From IMG/VR virus record IMGVR_UViG_3300032046_000145, positions 1 to 30,579 of that record: a stretch of 30,579 bases of DNA; one strand, written 5' to 3'. Each line of letters starts with the position of its first letter. The stretch's first letter is position 1. The notes under the pieces were generated by a model that saw only the letters and a program-made list of their open reading frames with translations, was not told where the DNA came from and did no database searches. Positions 30,295 to 30,579 of this stretch are shown piece by piece. This stretch comes from a virus. Made by a program: the position numbers and the translations under genes.

Positions 30295-30579
30295 TTATGT
30301 ATTATAAACCTTAATGTGTTTCACATTTCCGCCTATTCCAAGTTTTGCACCGAAAATTAAATCCACACTCAGTACAAATCCAAATTTCTTTTGAGAATGA
30401 AGATCACTTACCTTAACCTGAACTTCACGCTGAGTAACCATATGCATGAAATCCGGATAAAAGAAAAGGCCATAATCAGCTGAACGTGAATTATCTTCTG
30501 TCATGGTAAATCCGAAACGCTGCAATGCCACCTGCCCGCCAATCATAGGCGCATCGGTTGCCCCATAAAGAGAACTTGA
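30295..30579 (-). CDS. Major capsid protein, C-terminal 94 residues (cut by window edge)
   Basis: The frame is open to the right edge, continuing before the first internal Met (SSLYGATDAPMIGG). GQVALQRFGFTMTEDNSRSA, then YGLFFYPDFMHMVTQREVQV and KKFGFVLSVDLIFGAKLG fit the P-domain/A-domain end of an HK97-fold capsid protein. It is followed by decoration-type genes, as expected. The call is based on pattern and gene order; the rest of the gene lies outside the window. Confidence 0.65.
   Translation of the reverse strand, partial: SSSLYGATDAPMIGGQVALQRFGFTMTEDNSRSADYGLFFYPDFMHMVTQREVQVKVSDLHSQKKFGFVLSVDLIFGAKLGIGGNVKHIKVYNT

Overview
The window is a stretch of a tailed double-stranded DNA phage (or prophage) genome with a siphovirus-like structural module, read almost entirely on the minus strand. 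Transcription runs from the right edge (capsid) to the left edge (primase). It is AT-rich, densely packed, and joined by many ATGA/TAATG-type start-stop overlaps and clear AGGAG-type ribosome binding sites. Two SPII lipoproteins, a signal peptide and an M15 endolysin point to a Gram-negative host with ordinary Shine-Dalgarno initiation; the host cannot be named from sequence alone. I see no integrase, tRNA, rRNA, CRISPR array or IS element. No stretch over 300 bases is empty once the small genes missed by length cut-offs are included. Terminase, portal, protease and most of the capsid gene must lie beyond the right edge, and the helicase half of the primase beyond the left edge.

Right to left: the C-terminus of the major capsid protein (30295-30579), a run of small head decoration or accessory proteins (28430-30292), a DUF2793-type fibre protein (26732-28405) followed by a strong terminator, a jelly-roll-like fibre protein, head-tail connector genes interrupted by a permuted NlpC/P60-like gene (24648-25139), the major tail protein, a tail chaperone pair probably joined by -1 frameshifting at a hairpin (21432-21467), the tape measure, distal tail and hub proteins (14821-18526), two paralogous receptor-binding-type proteins (12982-14810), and a secreted fibre-like protein (11240-12970). 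A 315-aa lipoprotein and a compact lysis cassette follow: holin-like, spanin-like pair, M15 peptidase (8932-11110).

The early region (8.8 kb down to 1) holds three small genes including a ribbon-helix-helix protein, then the only plus-strand gene, a YqaJ exonuclease. Facing it is a minus-strand recombination and replication operon: HTH protein, Sak4-like AAA ATPase, DUF669-type SSB, RuvC-like resolvase and primase/helicase. Exonuclease, RecA-like ATPase and SSB would form a recombination unit. The exonuclease and the ATPase/SSB operon start back to back across a symmetrical promoter/operator (7070-7098). Between resolvase and primase (1576-4501) lies an accessory block of tiny zinc-ribbon, membrane and coiled-coil proteins. 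It includes an Imm5-like alanine-repeat gene, a decayed copy of it, and a recurring gene-junction sequence that suggests cassette shuffling.
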